From Ahaetulla prasina (taxonomy: Eukaryota > Chordata > Lepidosauria > Squamata > Colubridae), in NCBI RefSeq assembly GCF_028640845.1, contig NC_080548.1, positions 20,661,821-20,725,820 on the forward strand: DNA of 64,000 nucleotides, written 5' to 3'. Position 1 is the first letter of the stretch, and each line of letters opens with the position of its first letter. A program made the translations under genes and the position numbers. This document shows, piece after piece, positions 12,443 to 23,474 of the stretch. Below the pieces are notes generated by a model. That model had not been told where the DNA came from. It worked only from the letters and a program-made list of their open reading frames with translations, and did no database searches.

Positions 12443-13140
12443 CAGGTAGTCCTCAACTTACAACCACAATTAAGCCCGATTTTTCTTTTTCTAAGCAAGA
12501 CAGTCGTTTAGTGAGTTTTGATTCATTTTACAACCTTTCTTGCCACAATTATTAAATGAATCACTGCGGTTGTTAAATTGCTGGCACAGTTGTTGAGAGG
12601 ATCTGGCTTCCCCATTGATTTGCTTGTCAGAAGGTTGCAAAAGGTAGATCACATGACTCCAGGACACTGCAACCTTCATAAATTTGAGCCAATTGCCAAG
12701 CATCACCTGACCATGAGGATGCTGCAGTGGTCGTAAATGTGAAAGATGGTCATAACCAGTGGTAGGCTGCTGCTGGTTTGGACCGGTTCAGGTGAACCGG
12801 TTGTTCCGACAATCAGCTGGCCCTGCTTACTAGCACCCGCCCTATCCTGTCCTATATTTCCTTCCTTCTGGCTCAGCTGATTCGCGCAACAGCTAATTTC
12901 TGCGCCTTCACTGTTCTACTTACCAGGGTTGTAAGCAGCCGAGCTTCATATTACTGTACTTTGAATGCTGTGCGCAAGCGCGTTAGACACATGCACACAA
13001 AGCCTGCATGCAAAGCCCGCGCTCACAGAACCGGTTGTTAAACTGGTTGCAGCCCACCACTGGTCATAAGTCACCTTTTTCAGTGCCATTGAAACTGTGA
13101 ATGGTCACTAAACGAAAGATTGTAGGCTGAGGACTATCTG
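12443..13140. mobile_element. Tc1/mariner-like MITE, family C, with nested hAT
   Basis: The termini CAGGTAGTCCTCAACTTAC and TAGGCTGAGGACTATCTG are flanked by TA. The body matches the other copies but is split at GTCATAA by a hAT insertion. Confidence 0.8.
12757..13062. mobile_element. hAT-like element, family B, nested
   Basis: It begins CAGTGGTAGGCTGC and ends GCAGCCCACCACTG, inverted termini. It is flanked by GTCATAAC (12749-12756) and GTCATAAG (13063-13070), an 8-bp target duplication. Confidence 0.85.
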
Positions 13141-13698
13141 TAGTTTGGCCTGGAAGGAATAAAACATAAGGAGCAGTTTCATGTGTCATGTTGAACCGTA
13201 AGATGACTTGTTTTGAGTTTTCCTTATTGTAGTTTGTAAATCATGGGTGAGCCCAGTCAGTGAATCATGGATTTGTGTATCCTATCCTTACTCTCTTCTA
13301 ACGCGATCATAAGGAGGAGTTCCAAAACGTCTCTTTTTAGATTAGCCAGTGTTTGATATGGCATCCAGGCCGCCTCCTATGTTTAATCTTAACTAAAGTT
13401 TTGCTGAAACAAACCTTCACGCACCCTGGTTTCATGTTGGCTCATTTTGAGTATCTAGCCTGAGTTAAAACCAACCGTAATTCTGACAGATTTGGAGAGC
13501 ACGAAAAACTGCAGCGGGCTTAAAGCAATAAATTACTTACAACTGAATTGGAGGAGAACTGGAACACTGAGCCTCACCCTGAACTGAAGTTTTATGTTCA
13601 GTTCAAACAGAGCAATTATATTTAACTCGTTCATTATTTCTTAGCAGAAAGTTCTATCTTCTAGCACCCGAGTTTCTCTATTTAAGTCACATTTAAAA

Positions 13699-13724
13699 TA
13701 ATAATAATAATAATAATAATAATC
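13699..13724. repeat. ATA trinucleotide microsatellite
   Basis: About nine ATA units. Confidence 0.95.
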
Positions 13725-14522
13725 CAGAGGCACTAAATATATCGTGTTTTGAAGCTGTTACACCATTTCTGAGCTAAGTGTGAAGCATTGTGATCTAGCC
13801 CTTCTTCTATTCTGTCTATTTCAATACTTGCCCTCCTTTTAATTTTCCCCAAACTTGATTTTATGTGTATTCCTTAAGAACTTTTTTGTTTTTGGTTACG
13901 TCCTGTTATTGCACAGTATTTGTGAATTAAAAGGTAAAAATATTTTTAGAAAATACCAAATTTGGGTCCTAATGATGACATAAAATAAGTTTTCAGTCTT
14001 GAATATTATGGCACTCATGCTCACTTTAGTAAATGTAATGTAAAATATTAATAATATTGATGACATGTACGCAAAATTAATATACATGGTCTCATGTAAG
14101 ATAAATATTTGCCTTTTTTTCTAAAAGGTGTATGTATCCTGTAAGTGGAATAGTCTTTAGAAAGTTTCTATATGTTCTTAAAAATGGCAATACATTCCAA
14201 AAAAGGTACTGTAAATATGTACAGACTCAGAGTACAGTGTAATTTGGTAGTTTTGCCTGTAATTTTTATTTCAGTTTCTACATTTGCATCTTGCAATGTC
14301 TGTATGGTAATAAGAGTGCAAAAAAAAAAATATGCAGGTAAAAAGCACAGAATATAATGTTTAAAAAAAGAGAGAAATTACTCAGCATTTGATGTTTGTG
14401 ATCCTTAATTGTAAATGACACCTGTACTGTGAATGAAAGAAGTTTTTACACGTATATTGCCTTTACTACAGTTTGGGCTGTCTAATCGGTCTGAGCCTAT
14501 TTTTTAAAAAATAGCATGTTGG

Positions 14523-14528
14523 AATAAA
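14523..14528 (+). promoter_or_regulatory. candidate distal polyadenylation signal of HIVEP3
   Basis: A canonical AATAAA ends the AT-rich, repeat-poor block and is followed within 160 bp by CR1 sequence, which suggests the conserved transcript ends here. Earlier A-rich hexamers could also be used. Confidence 0.4.
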
Positions 14529-14685
14529 TTTTAAAATCCCAACATACCACCGCCAGTTTGTCTGCCAGTCATTTGCTTACTGAAATATGGGGTACCACCA
14601 CTTTGATGTCCTACATGGAACTGTTTTAACTTTATTCTGCAATCCCTTCGTCACTCTGTTTCTGAAGAATCTGAGCAACCTGCAA

Positions 14686-15255
14686 TAGAACATAGAATTA
14701 CAGGTTGGGAGGGACCTTGGAGGTCTTCTAGTCCAACCCCCTGCATCCGTTCTTCGTATGTTTCAGCTTCTAGTCACCTAATTATCTTTGTTTTTCTTCT
14801 CTGCACTCTTCTAGTCTCAATGCCTTATTTTAATAGCGTGGTGACCAAAACCAAGTGTGGTCTTAACCAAGGCATTATAAAGTGGTATTAACACTTCACA
14901 TTATCTTGATTCTATCTCTCTTAACGTAGCCTAGAACTGTGGTTCTAGGTTGGATCTCTCCTTTAATGATCTTTCACCTGTTAACTTCTTGTTTTGTCCT
15001 CAGGTGCTCTGGAAAGTAGTTCGACTCCTTCTCTGTGACAGCCCCTTAAGTACTGGAAGACTGCTATCCTATCATCCCTTGCCCTTTTGTTTGTTGGAGT
15101 AGACATTCCGAGTTCCCTCAATGGTTCATCATGTCGGTTTAGCCTCCAGACCCATTATCATCTTCGCCGCTCTTCTCTGCCCTCTTTCTAGGAACTCAAG
15201 CATATTTTTTGGGGTTGTGAATGATGGCCAGAATTGGACGTAGTATTCCAATAAT
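14686..15255 (-). mobile_element. CR1 LINE 3' end, truncated
   Basis: The plus strand reads TTGGGAGGGACCTTGGAGG, the reverse complement of the CR1 3' end, and continues through degraded CR1 reverse-transcriptase C-terminal sequence with an internal deletion. Confidence 0.75.
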
Positions 15256-15476
15256 GTCAGAAGGTTAAAAAACAAAAATAAGTTTGATGCACCACCGTTT
15301 GGAGGGGGTGAGCAAGACCATGCCACACCAGCGTGTTCTTCAAAATATAGCTTTTTATGGCTCTTTGAAAGTGTAGCAAGGAAAAAGTGGTCTGGATGTT
15401 TAAAGTAAATCCCAAAGGAGGAGAAATCTTTAGCATGGCTGTCCATCTCTCATTGGATTGGATACCTCATCAAAAG

Positions 15477-15590
15477 TTAAAACGAGTTCCCTTCCTGAAT
15501 TGGACATCCACAATTTGTGCATCCGTTTATGAATCCAACTGGGCATCCATTTGTGCATAGGAACTCACAATCAGGCAACTTTTGAGGAAG
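15477..15590 (-). CDS. candidate terminal exon with antistasin-like cysteine motif
   Basis: On the minus strand, CCCTCAG (a good acceptor preceded by pyrimidines) is followed by 37 codons and TAA. The peptide contains six cysteines in the order C-x3-C-x3-C-P-V-G-F, then G-C-x2-C-x-C, close to the antistasin-type serine-protease-inhibitor domain but with two fewer residues between G-F and G-C. The ORF extends upstream of the acceptor with ordinary sequence, so it may equally be a pseudogene fragment. It lies between two CR1 copies and no companion exon was found. The motif could be chance, though six ordered cysteines in 22 residues is unusual. Confidence 0.3.
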   Translation of the reverse strand, partial: LPQKLPDCEFLCTNGCPVGFINGCTNCGCPIQEGNSF

Positions 15591-15724
15591 CTGAGGGATA
15601 CAGACAATTTGATACAGAGATTTGATAGAGAGATGCTTATTCCAGAAAGTAGCCAGAGCAAATAAGGGGGCAGACATAAACAGTTACTTTGGTTTTATTT
15701 GAATTGGAATTTAAATTAAATCAG

Positions 15725-16170
15725 AATAGAATAGAATAGAATAGAATAGAATAGAATAGAATAACAGTTGGAAGGGACCTTGGAGGTCTTTTAGTCCAAC
15801 CCCCTGCTTAGACAGGAAACCCTACACCACTTCAGACAAATGGTTATCCAACATCTTAAACACTTCTAGTGTTGGAGCATTCACAACTTCTGGAGGCAAG
15901 TTGTTCCACTAATTAATTGTTCTGTCAGGAAATTTCTCCTTAGTTCTAACTTGCTTCTCTCCTTGATTAGTTTCCACCCATTGCTTCTTGTCCTGCCCTC
16001 AGGTGCTTTGGAGAATAGCTTGACTACCTCTTTGTGGCAGCCCCTGAGATATTGGAAGACTGCTATCATGTCTCCCCTAGTCCTTCTTTTCATTAAACTA
16101 GATATACCCAGTTCCTGCAAATGTTCTTCATATGTTTTAGCCTCCAGTCCCCTATATTTGGTTAATATAA
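15725..16170 (-). mobile_element. CR1 LINE 3' end with AGAAT tail
   Basis: AGAAT units (15725-15762) adjoin AACAGTTGGAAGGGACCTTG, followed by about 380 bp encoding, on the minus strand, the CR1 C-terminal motifs (L-R-R-N-F-L-T-E, T-R-S-N-G-W-K-L). Confidence 0.85.
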
Positions 16171-16434
16171 CTGCTCATGCATTTAATGATTGTCCTTTCG
16201 GATCACCCTAAAGACTGCTATCCAGTGGCAGCTTTTGAACTGTATTACGGGGTGACTGGCAGATTTATGAGCTTACCTCTGAAACCACAGTCATCTCTTA
16301 AAGTTACCTATGGGGGTCAGGATTCAAAGGGGAAAAATGATTCTACATTTTTGAGGACAGTTAGGCATCAACCACCAGAAGCAGAGATGGACTCCCAGTG
16401 AGATGTTTGGTGTAAATAACTAAAGGATTTAGAG

Positions 16435-16569
16435 CAGGGGTCTCCAACCTTGGTCCCTTTAAGACTTGTGGACTTCAACTCCCAGAGTCCCTCAGCCAGC
16501 AAAGCTGGCTGAGGAACTCTGGGAGTTGAAGTCCACAAGTCTTAAAGGGACCAAGGTTGGAGACCCCTG
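16435..16569. mobile_element. palindromic hAT MITE, family E
   Basis: A near-perfect 135 bp palindrome that starts CAGGGGTCTCCAACCTTGG and ends with its inverse. It is flanked by ATTTAGAG on both sides, an exact 8-bp target duplication. Confidence 0.92.
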
Positions 16570-17158
16570 ATTTAGAGCAAGGAAAAGTTAAAAACAAAAG
16601 GCAATTTAATTCAACTATAATTGGAAAAAAAAAGATAAAATCACTTGGAAATCAGGTAGAAGAAAAGCAGCCCGGTTCGCCCATCCACTACGTGAGGAAA
16701 AGAATGGATTTTGTAAGTGCCTTCCAAATCTCTGGTTGAGAATCGGTACAAAAGAAAATACAGATTTGAAAAAAATGTCTCGGGCATTTGTTGCTTTCTT
16801 TTTTTCTTTTTTCTTTTTGGCAAAAAGAAACGGGTACAAAAGTTGAGAAAGTTCAAAGTGATTACAAAACATACTTTTCCAAATAGCTTTTTCAAACATA
16901 AATATGGAAAGATGCGCATCAGTTGCTGTGGTGCTGACAGTGATCAAAGTGAAAGGGAGCTGCATATCCCAACTAAGAGGTCGGCCTTCAGCTCATAAAA
17001 GAGACAAATGTTCATCTAAGTGCTCTGCCATGTTTATTTTCACACACACACACATCACACACACACACACACGCACACACACACACTATTCATTATTAAA
17101 AGGTAGAGGATCAAGAATTCATCAAATGAAGGATAGGATAGGACAGGATAGGATTTGT
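16570..17158. other. unclassified AT-rich stretch with CA repeat
   Basis: Nothing recognisable apart from a CA/CG repeat at 17041-17086 and an AGGAT run at 17130-17155. Confidence 0.6.
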
Positions 17159-18378
17159 TATTGGCCAATGTGATTGGACACATAAGGAGTCGAGTCAAGC
17201 CGAGTAGAATAGAATAGAATAGAATAGCGACTATAGAATGGTATGGAATGGAATGGAATGGAATGGAATAGAAGAGAAGAGAAGAGAAGAGAAGAGAAGA
17301 GAAGAGAAGAGAAGAGAAGAGAAGAGAAGAGAAGAGAATAGCGACTATAGAATAGAATAGAATAGCGACTATAGAATGGTATGGAATGGAATGGAATGGA
17401 ATAGAATAGAATAGAATAGAATAGAATAGAATAGAATAGAATAGAATAGAATAGAATAGAATAGAATAGAATAGAATAGAATAGAATAGAATAGAATAGA
17501 ATAGAATAGGAGACTATAGAATAGAATGGAATGGAATGGAATAGAATAGAATACAATAGAATAGAATAGCGACTATAGAATAGAATAGAATAGCGACTAT
17601 AGAATGGTGTGGAATGGAATGGAATAGAATAGAATAGAATAGAATAGAATAGAATAGAATAGAATAGCGACTATAGAATAGAATAGAATAGAATAGAAGA
17701 CTGTAGAATAGAATAGAATAGAATAGAAGAATAGAATAGAACAGAACAGAATAGAATAGAATAGAACAGAACAGAATAGAACACTGCAGAATAGAACAGA
17801 ATAGATAGAATAGAATAGACCATAGAACAGAACAGAACAGAACAGAACAGAATAGAACAGAACAGAATAGAACAGGAGACTATAGAATAGAATAGAATGG
17901 AATGGAATAGAATAGAATAGAATAGCGACTATAGAATAGAATAGAATAGAAGACTGTAGAATAGAATAGAATAGAATAGAAGACTGTAGAATAGAATAGA
18001 ATAGAATAGAATAGCGACCATAGAATAGAATAGAATAGAATAGAATAGAATAGCGACTATAGAATGGAATGGAATAGAATAGAATAGAATAGAATAGAAT
18101 AGAATAGAATAGAAGACTGTAGAATAGAATAGAATGGAATGGAATAGAATAGAATAGAATAGCGACTATAGAATAGAATAGAATAGAATAGACTAGACTA
18201 GACTAGAATAGAATAGAATAGAATAGAATAGAATAGAATAGAATAGAATAGAATAGGAGACTATAGAATAGAATAGAATGGAATGGAATAGAATAGAATA
18301 GAATAGCGACTATAGAATAGAATAGAATAGAAGACTGTAGAATAGAATAGAATAGAATAGAATAGAATAGAATAGAAT
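17158..18378. repeat. large AGAAT-family pentanucleotide array with periodic spacers
   Basis: About 1.2 kb of AGAAT with blocks of GGAAT, AGAAG and AGAAC variants. It is punctuated many times by non-repeat words AGCGACTATAG, AGACTGTAG and GGAGACTATAG. At its left edge is the LINE tail TATTGGCCAATGTGATTGG. Spacer words recur with the same order of variant blocks, suggesting amplification of compound units. Confidence 0.95.
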
Positions 18379-18400
18379 TTGATTGCAATCCTCCCACATA

Positions 18401-18774
18401 CAGGTCGTCCTTGACTTACGACCACAATTGAGCCCAAAATTTCTGTTGCTAAGTGGGACGTTGATAAAGTGAGTTTTGTCCCATTTTACGACTTTCTTGC
18501 CGCAGTTGTTGAGTGAACCACAGCATTTGCTCAGTTAGTAACCCGGTTGTTAAGTGAACTTGGCTTTCCCATTGACTTCGCTCGTGAGAGGGTCGCAAAA
18601 AGTGATCACATAAAATAAGAGTCAGTTGCCAAGCATCTGACCTTTGACAACGTTACCATGGGGATGCTGCAGTGGTGATAAGTGTGAAAAGCTGTCATAA
18701 GTTACCTTTTCTCCAGTGCCGTTGTAACTTTGACTGGTCACTAAATGAACTGCTGGAAGTCAAGGACTACCTGT
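18401..18774. mobile_element. Tc1/mariner-like MITE, family C
   Basis: Runs from CAGGTCGTCCTTGACTTAC to AGTCAAGGACTACCTG without a nested insertion. This copy gives the uninterrupted order of the family body. Confidence 0.8.
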
Positions 18775-18826
18775 CGGGTATCATATTAGTTCTAACTTAT
18801 GCAATTTGGATTAATTCTAATATTTA

Positions 18827-19180
18827 GGTAAAGGTAAAGGTTCCCCTTGCACATACGTGCTAGTCGTTCCTGACTCTAGGGGGCGGTGCTCATCTCCGTT
18901 TCAAAGCCGAAGAGTCAGCGCTGTCCGAAGACGTCTCCGTGGTCATGTGGCCGGCATGACTCAACTCCAAAGGTGCACAGAATGCTGTTACCTTCCCACC
19001 AAAAGTGGTCCCTATTTTTCTACTTGCATTTTTTACGTGCTTTCGAACTGCTAGGTTGGCAGAAGCTGGGACAAGTAACGGGAGCTCACCCCATTATGCA
19101 ACACTAGGGATTCGAACCGCTGAATTGCCCACCTTTCGATCGACAAACTCAGTGTCTTCGCCACTGAGCCACTGTGTCCC
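18827..19180 (-). mobile_element. tRNA-derived SINE (squamate type 1)
   Basis: Reverse complement of the 1929 copy: starts AGGTAAAGGTTCCCC and ends with the tRNA-like head. Confidence 0.85.
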
Positions 19181-19272
19181 TCAATTCTAATATTCAGAAT
19201 TACTGTATTTTGATAGTCGCCGGATTGCCCTTTTTGTCAACTGCCATCCCATTCAAGTCCCTCTGTTTTCAG

Positions 19273-19360
19273 CTGAACGGAGATGCACAATGCTTTCAAC
19301 GGCCTCACGAGGGCGCTGTCTAGCAGCATTTCAGAGTCCGATCTGCACAGCAGGGAGACG
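19273..19360 (+). CDS. orphan exon-like ORF of unknown gene
   Basis: An 88 bp segment lies between a strong acceptor (CTCTGTTTTCAG, ending 19272) and a strong donor (GTAAGA at 19361). An ATG at 19283, with G at -3, opens a frame of 26 codons to the donor, rich in Ser and with S-E-S-D-L-H near the end. An in-frame TGA at 19274 means that frame can only start at this ATG, so it would be a first coding exon. The surrounding 19.2-19.65 kb is one of the few non-repetitive islands between the two named genes. No protein is recognised and no downstream exon was identified. Confidence 0.3.
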
Positions 19361-19734
19361 GTAAGAATCTTTGACTGCCGAGAGGTCTATTCTAGGATCA
19401 TAGAAGGTGATTGCCATTCCGACACCACCTACGGGAACGGGAATCATTAATTCGCCAGCCCTCTTTGTTCCCCAGCTATTAAGCCCCAAGAAGACCTTCG
19501 GTTAAAAAGAAAAACCTTAGAAAGACTGGGAGGTTGGATTTAATCGGAGCCAGGATCAATCACAACCTTAGCCCCTGTTTTGACGTCAGGTTTCCATTTG
19601 TGGAATTAGGTGACAGGGCAGCGCATTGAAGCATCCCACCTAGATGGCCAGCAGAACATTATTTTCATGGCATGGGGCCCAGCATCTGGCGAGACCAAGT
19701 AAGCAAAGGCGAGGTGGCCCTTATGGTTTTACGG

Positions 19735-20077
19735 CAGAGGTGTCAAACTCGATTTCATTGAGAGTTGTGTTTGACCTCCAGGGGCCAGGGTGGGCATGGC
19801 CAGTTCGACGTCACTTCTGTTGGGGAGCCTGTGTGGTGGCCCGAGTGCTCTGCCAGCGAAAACTGGTTCCCAAGCTTCGTTTTCAGCTGCCACGGCCTTC
19901 TGCAACCCTCTGGCAGCGAAAACGGAGCTTGGGAGGGCTGCACGTGGCCTTCACGAGCTCTGTTTTTGCTGGTAGAAGCACCGCAGGCTGGTCCTTTGCT
20001 GTTTCCAGGGCAGCCCTGCGGGCCAGATCTAAGTATCCTGCGGGCCAGTTCCAGCCCCTGGGCCTTGAGTTTGACAC
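19735..20077. mobile_element. hAT-like family D
   Basis: Runs from CAGAGGTGTCAAACTCG to GGGCCTTGAGTTTGACAC, with the family motifs GGGCCAGATCTAAG and CAGCGAAAAC. The right end is interrupted by a family A element. Confidence 0.75.
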
Positions 20078-20080
20078 AGA

Positions 20081-20372
20081 CAGTGGTGGGTTTCAAAGAT
20101 TTTTACAACCGGTTCTGTGGGTGTGGCTTGGTGGGTGTGGCATGGCTGGGTGGGTGTGGCAGGGGAAGGATACTGTAAAATCTCCATTCCCACCCCACTC
20201 CAGGGGAAGGATACTGCAAAATCCCCATTTCCTCCCAAGCAGCTGGAAATTGGGAGGCAGAGAATAGATGGAGGCGGGCCCAGTCAGAATTTTTACTACC
20301 GGTTCTCCGAACTACTCAAAATTTCTGCTACCAGTTCTCCAGAACTGGTCAGAACCTGCTGAAACTCACATT
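20081..20372. mobile_element. hAT-like family A
   Basis: Starts CAGTGGTGGGTTTCAAAG, with internal GGATACTGCAAAATC units, and ends near CAGAACCTGCTGAAACTCAC. A second partial start follows at 20380. Confidence 0.7.
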
Positions 20373-20756
20373 TGGACACAGAGGTGAAATCCAGCAGGTT
20401 TTGTGAAGATACTATATAAGAACTAAAGGGCCGTATTATTATACAACAGTGCCCCCCCCCCCAATATTTTGGGTATCAGGGACCGATTCCGTGGAGAGAG
20501 GTTTTTCTGCGGACCGGAGAGGGCAGTTTCGCATGATGTCTGCATTCCACAGGTGGGGTTTTACTTGTTTGTGTGGCCTGGTTTCTGCCATACCGCAGCC
20601 TGGTGCCCGTCCACAGACTGAAGTTTGGGAATCCCTGTTACACAACATATATCAGGGCTCACACTGAAATTGCGATGGCAATGCAAAGAGTGTGTGGTCA
20701 CTAGATTGCTGGAGGAGTGAGTATTTCCGGTCAACCTCACCACTGCAGGATAACAC

Positions 20757-21056
20757 CAGTGGTGGGATTCAAATAATTGAACAGCCTGTTCTGTGCCCTA
20801 ATCACCGGCTGGGTAGGTGTGGCCATGGTGGGAGTGGCCAGGGGGTGTAACAGACAGCACTCGGTTTCCTGCACCCCCCTGGGAGCAAAAACAGGCCTCT
20901 GGAGGCCACATCGCACCTCACCTCATATTGCAAAATCTCCCTTCCCACCCCTCTCTGAGGTCAGCCAGAGGTGGTATTTGCCGATTCTCCGAACTGCTCA
21001 AAATTTCCGCTACCAGTTCTTCAGAACCTGTCAGAACCTGCTGGATTTCACCCCTG
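20757..21056. mobile_element. hAT-like family A
   Basis: Runs from CAGTGGTGGGATTCAAAT to CTGGATTTCACCCCTG. No clear target duplication. Confidence 0.65.
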
Positions 21057-21981
21057 GGTTTGATGGGCCATAATCTTTCAGTGATCTCACCTGTCAAGTT
21101 TCGGTTTAATGTTAACCTTCCAGAAAACCCCTCCTGCAGAAAAGACTCCGAAGCCAACATCTTTCAAAGTTCTTTTACTAGCATAGGTAAACTGGCACAG
21201 TTGAAGAAACTGGGGGTTCCGGTTCCTCCCTCAGTAATACAAACCCCAAAATCTCCACCCTCATGACCCCTCTGCCGGTCACATGCTCCAATCCTCAACC
21301 GTCCCATGTCGAAGCATCACTCCAGCCACTCCTTCTCCAGATGCGAACCCAGCCTGACCTTGACCGGCAGAAAAATGTTGTTATGTCTAATCATCCCTTG
21401 CACTACCACTCTCCTCCCCTCCTTTCCCACAGAGGAGAATTGTGGCAGTGCATGGAAGCCTTCGGCCTAGTATGGCTTCCAAAGCTGACATCACCACTGC
21501 CTGGAAAAAGCTCACCCTTTTTTTCAACCTGCACGTAGAGCTTAAATTCATCAGGTTTAATCCCAGCCACCAAAAGGCATCTACCTGCCGCGTATGGAAA
21601 GTATCTTTGCCATCTGTCCCATTACTTCTGCCAGCTTCTCCATCACATTGTGTGCAGGTGAGCTGCTGTTTAGCTTCTTTTTCCCCTTTTAGGGCAGAGA
21701 AAAGAGCGGCTTGGCTTGAAGTGGTTGGTTCATTCCACATGAGTTCCTCTACTCAATGACGCTGGTGAGATGGATACTCCTGAACCATTAAGGGGAGGAG
21801 GACGCCCAGGCGCGCGCATAACAGCAGAGGTGACTCACTGTTATCCAATGGGAGCCGTCCTTTCAATCTCAGCAGCAGCGCCTTAAAAGGGAATCACCCG
21901 TGCCGGTTCACAGGACAAATACGGAATAAGGAAGTCAGAAACTAAAGGGGAGATACAAACACTTCAGATGACGACAGAGCG
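21057..21981. other. unclassified block, possibly LTR-derived
   Basis: No exon or named repeat recognised. CCAATGG at about 21845 and TTAAAAGG at about 21886 sit in promoter-like spacing, and the AAAGTTCTTTTACTAG segment resembles antisense LTR sequence. These are weak signals. Confidence 0.3.
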
Positions 21982-22634
21982 CAGATCGTCCTTGACTTAC
22001 AACCAGGACTGAGCCCAAAATTTCTGTTGCTAAGCGAGACGTTTCTTAAGTGAATGCTGTCCCATTTTGCGACCTTTCTTGCCATACAGGTTAAGTGAAT
22101 CGCTGCAGTTAAATTAGTGCCACGGTTGTTAAGGGAATCTGACTTGCTTGTCAGGTGGTCACAGAAGGTGATCACATGACTCTGGGATCAGTGGGGGTAT
22201 TCAGCTGGCTCAGACCGGTTTGGGAGAACCGATAGCGGCGATCGCGGGTGGGCCTGCCCCCACCCGCCCCCGTCCCGGCACTATGCCGTATTTAGCTACG
22301 CTTTTGAGGCCGGGCAAAAGGAAGGCACATGTATGAGCAAAGCGCATGCATGGAAGTCTGGGTGCGTGTACGAATGGTGCACATGCGAAGCGAGTGTGCA
22401 CGAGCGTGCACACACGTGGTGAACCAGCGGTAAAAATATGTGAAACTCACCTCTGCCCGGGACACTGCAAACGTCATAGAGTCAGTTGCCAAGCATCTGA
22501 AGTTTGTTTACGTGATTATGGGGAATGCTGCAAAAGGGCGTAAATGTGAAAAAAAATGGTCCTCAGTCATTTTTTTCAGTGCCGTTGCAACTTCTAATGG
22601 TCACTAAACAACGGTTGAAAGCTGAGGACTACCT
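21982..22634. mobile_element. Tc1/mariner-like MITE, family C, with nested hAT
   Basis: Termini CAGATCGTCCTTGACTTAC and AGCTGAGGACTACCT enclose the family body, split at 22199-22455. Confidence 0.75.
22199..22455. mobile_element. hAT-like element, family B, nested
   Basis: Begins CAGTGGGGGTATTCAG and ends TGAAACTCACCTCTG. It is flanked by TCTGGGAT and CCCGGGAC, which align as a decayed 8-bp duplication differing only by C/T changes. Confidence 0.65.
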
Positions 22635-22689
22635 AATATTGGCAGAAGCAGGTTGCAATAGTCCACCATGCTCTCAGAGTTACTCTGTA

Positions 22690-22975
22690 CTCTGCCACGA
22701 AGAAGAGGAGGTCAAGCTATTCTCCAAAGTACCTGAGGGTAGGACAAGAAGTAATGGATGGAAACTAATCAGGGAGAGAAGCAACCTAGAACTAAGGAGA
22801 AATTTCCTGACATTAATCAGTGGAACGACTTGCCTCCAGAAGTTGTGAATGCTCCAACACTGGAAGTTTTTAAGAAGAGATTGGACAACCATTTGTCGGA
22901 AATGGTGTAGGGTTTCCTGCCAGAGCAGAGGGTTGGACTAGAAGACCTCCAAGGTCCCTTCCAACTCTGTTATAT
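22690..22975 (+). mobile_element. CR1 LINE 3' end
   Basis: Plus-strand copy encoding the CR1 C-terminal T-R-S-N-G-W-K-L motif and ending GGTCCCTTCCAACTCTGTTA, the CR1 3' terminus. Confidence 0.85.
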
Positions 22976-23474
22976 ATCTGCACTCCAGATTTAATGTTCA
23001 CTCAGTCCCTAATCTTGTGGGATTCTTAATACAGATGTGGGAACCCTTCTGGAAACTAAATACCTCACTTAACAAGTGAGATATAGAGGGGCACAGCCAA
23101 AGAGCTTACTTTAAAAACAAAGAGCAAAACCTGGACTATGTCTACTTTAGGTTTTATATTGCAGACCTTGTTTGTATTCACTGTAAGCGAATTGTGTGCC
23201 ATCTGTTTTCAGCCGTTCCAAAAACGGCTTCCTAGCAGGCTGCCCTTTGTAATATCTTGGCTAAACTGAACAAAAGTGCTTCTTCAGAGTTTGAAGTTCG
23301 GCGGGTGTATCTACTCCTAACATGTATAATCCCACCTTTCCTCCAATGTTCATGGAGCTCCTGTTTTATCAAACACTCTTGTAGGGTGAGCTCAGCTTTG
23401 AAATGATAGTCATTCAAGATCACCCAGAGCTAGATATATGGCCATATTCCTCGGTGCACAGCAAGGTCATAACC
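22976..23474. other. intergenic stretch without recognised features
   Basis: No splice-bounded ORF or familiar repeat is seen. Confidence 0.5.

Larger units (their letters stand above)
5867..14550 (+). other. HIVEP3: probable HIVEP3 3' UTR and 3' flank
   Basis: No coding exon is apparent after the stop. 5867-7585 and 8235-10450 are mostly non-repetitive, with a CA repeat, homopolymer runs and AU-rich stretches. 13640-14550 is AT-rich, low in transposons and UTR-like, ending with AATAAA at 14523. TE insertions at 7586-8234, 10451-10678, 11853-12197 and 12443-13140 interrupt it. Whether the transcript really extends this far is inferred. 10680-11850 and 13142-13640 contain nothing else I can name. 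Confidence 0.5.

Noticed and set aside
17158..18378. CRISPR array
   Set aside because: Repeats are short pentamers without unique spacers, in a vertebrate genome.
17158..18397. 132-codon minus-strand ORF of repeated Ile-Leu-Phe-Tyr-Ser
   Set aside because: Translation of the AGAAT pentamer array.
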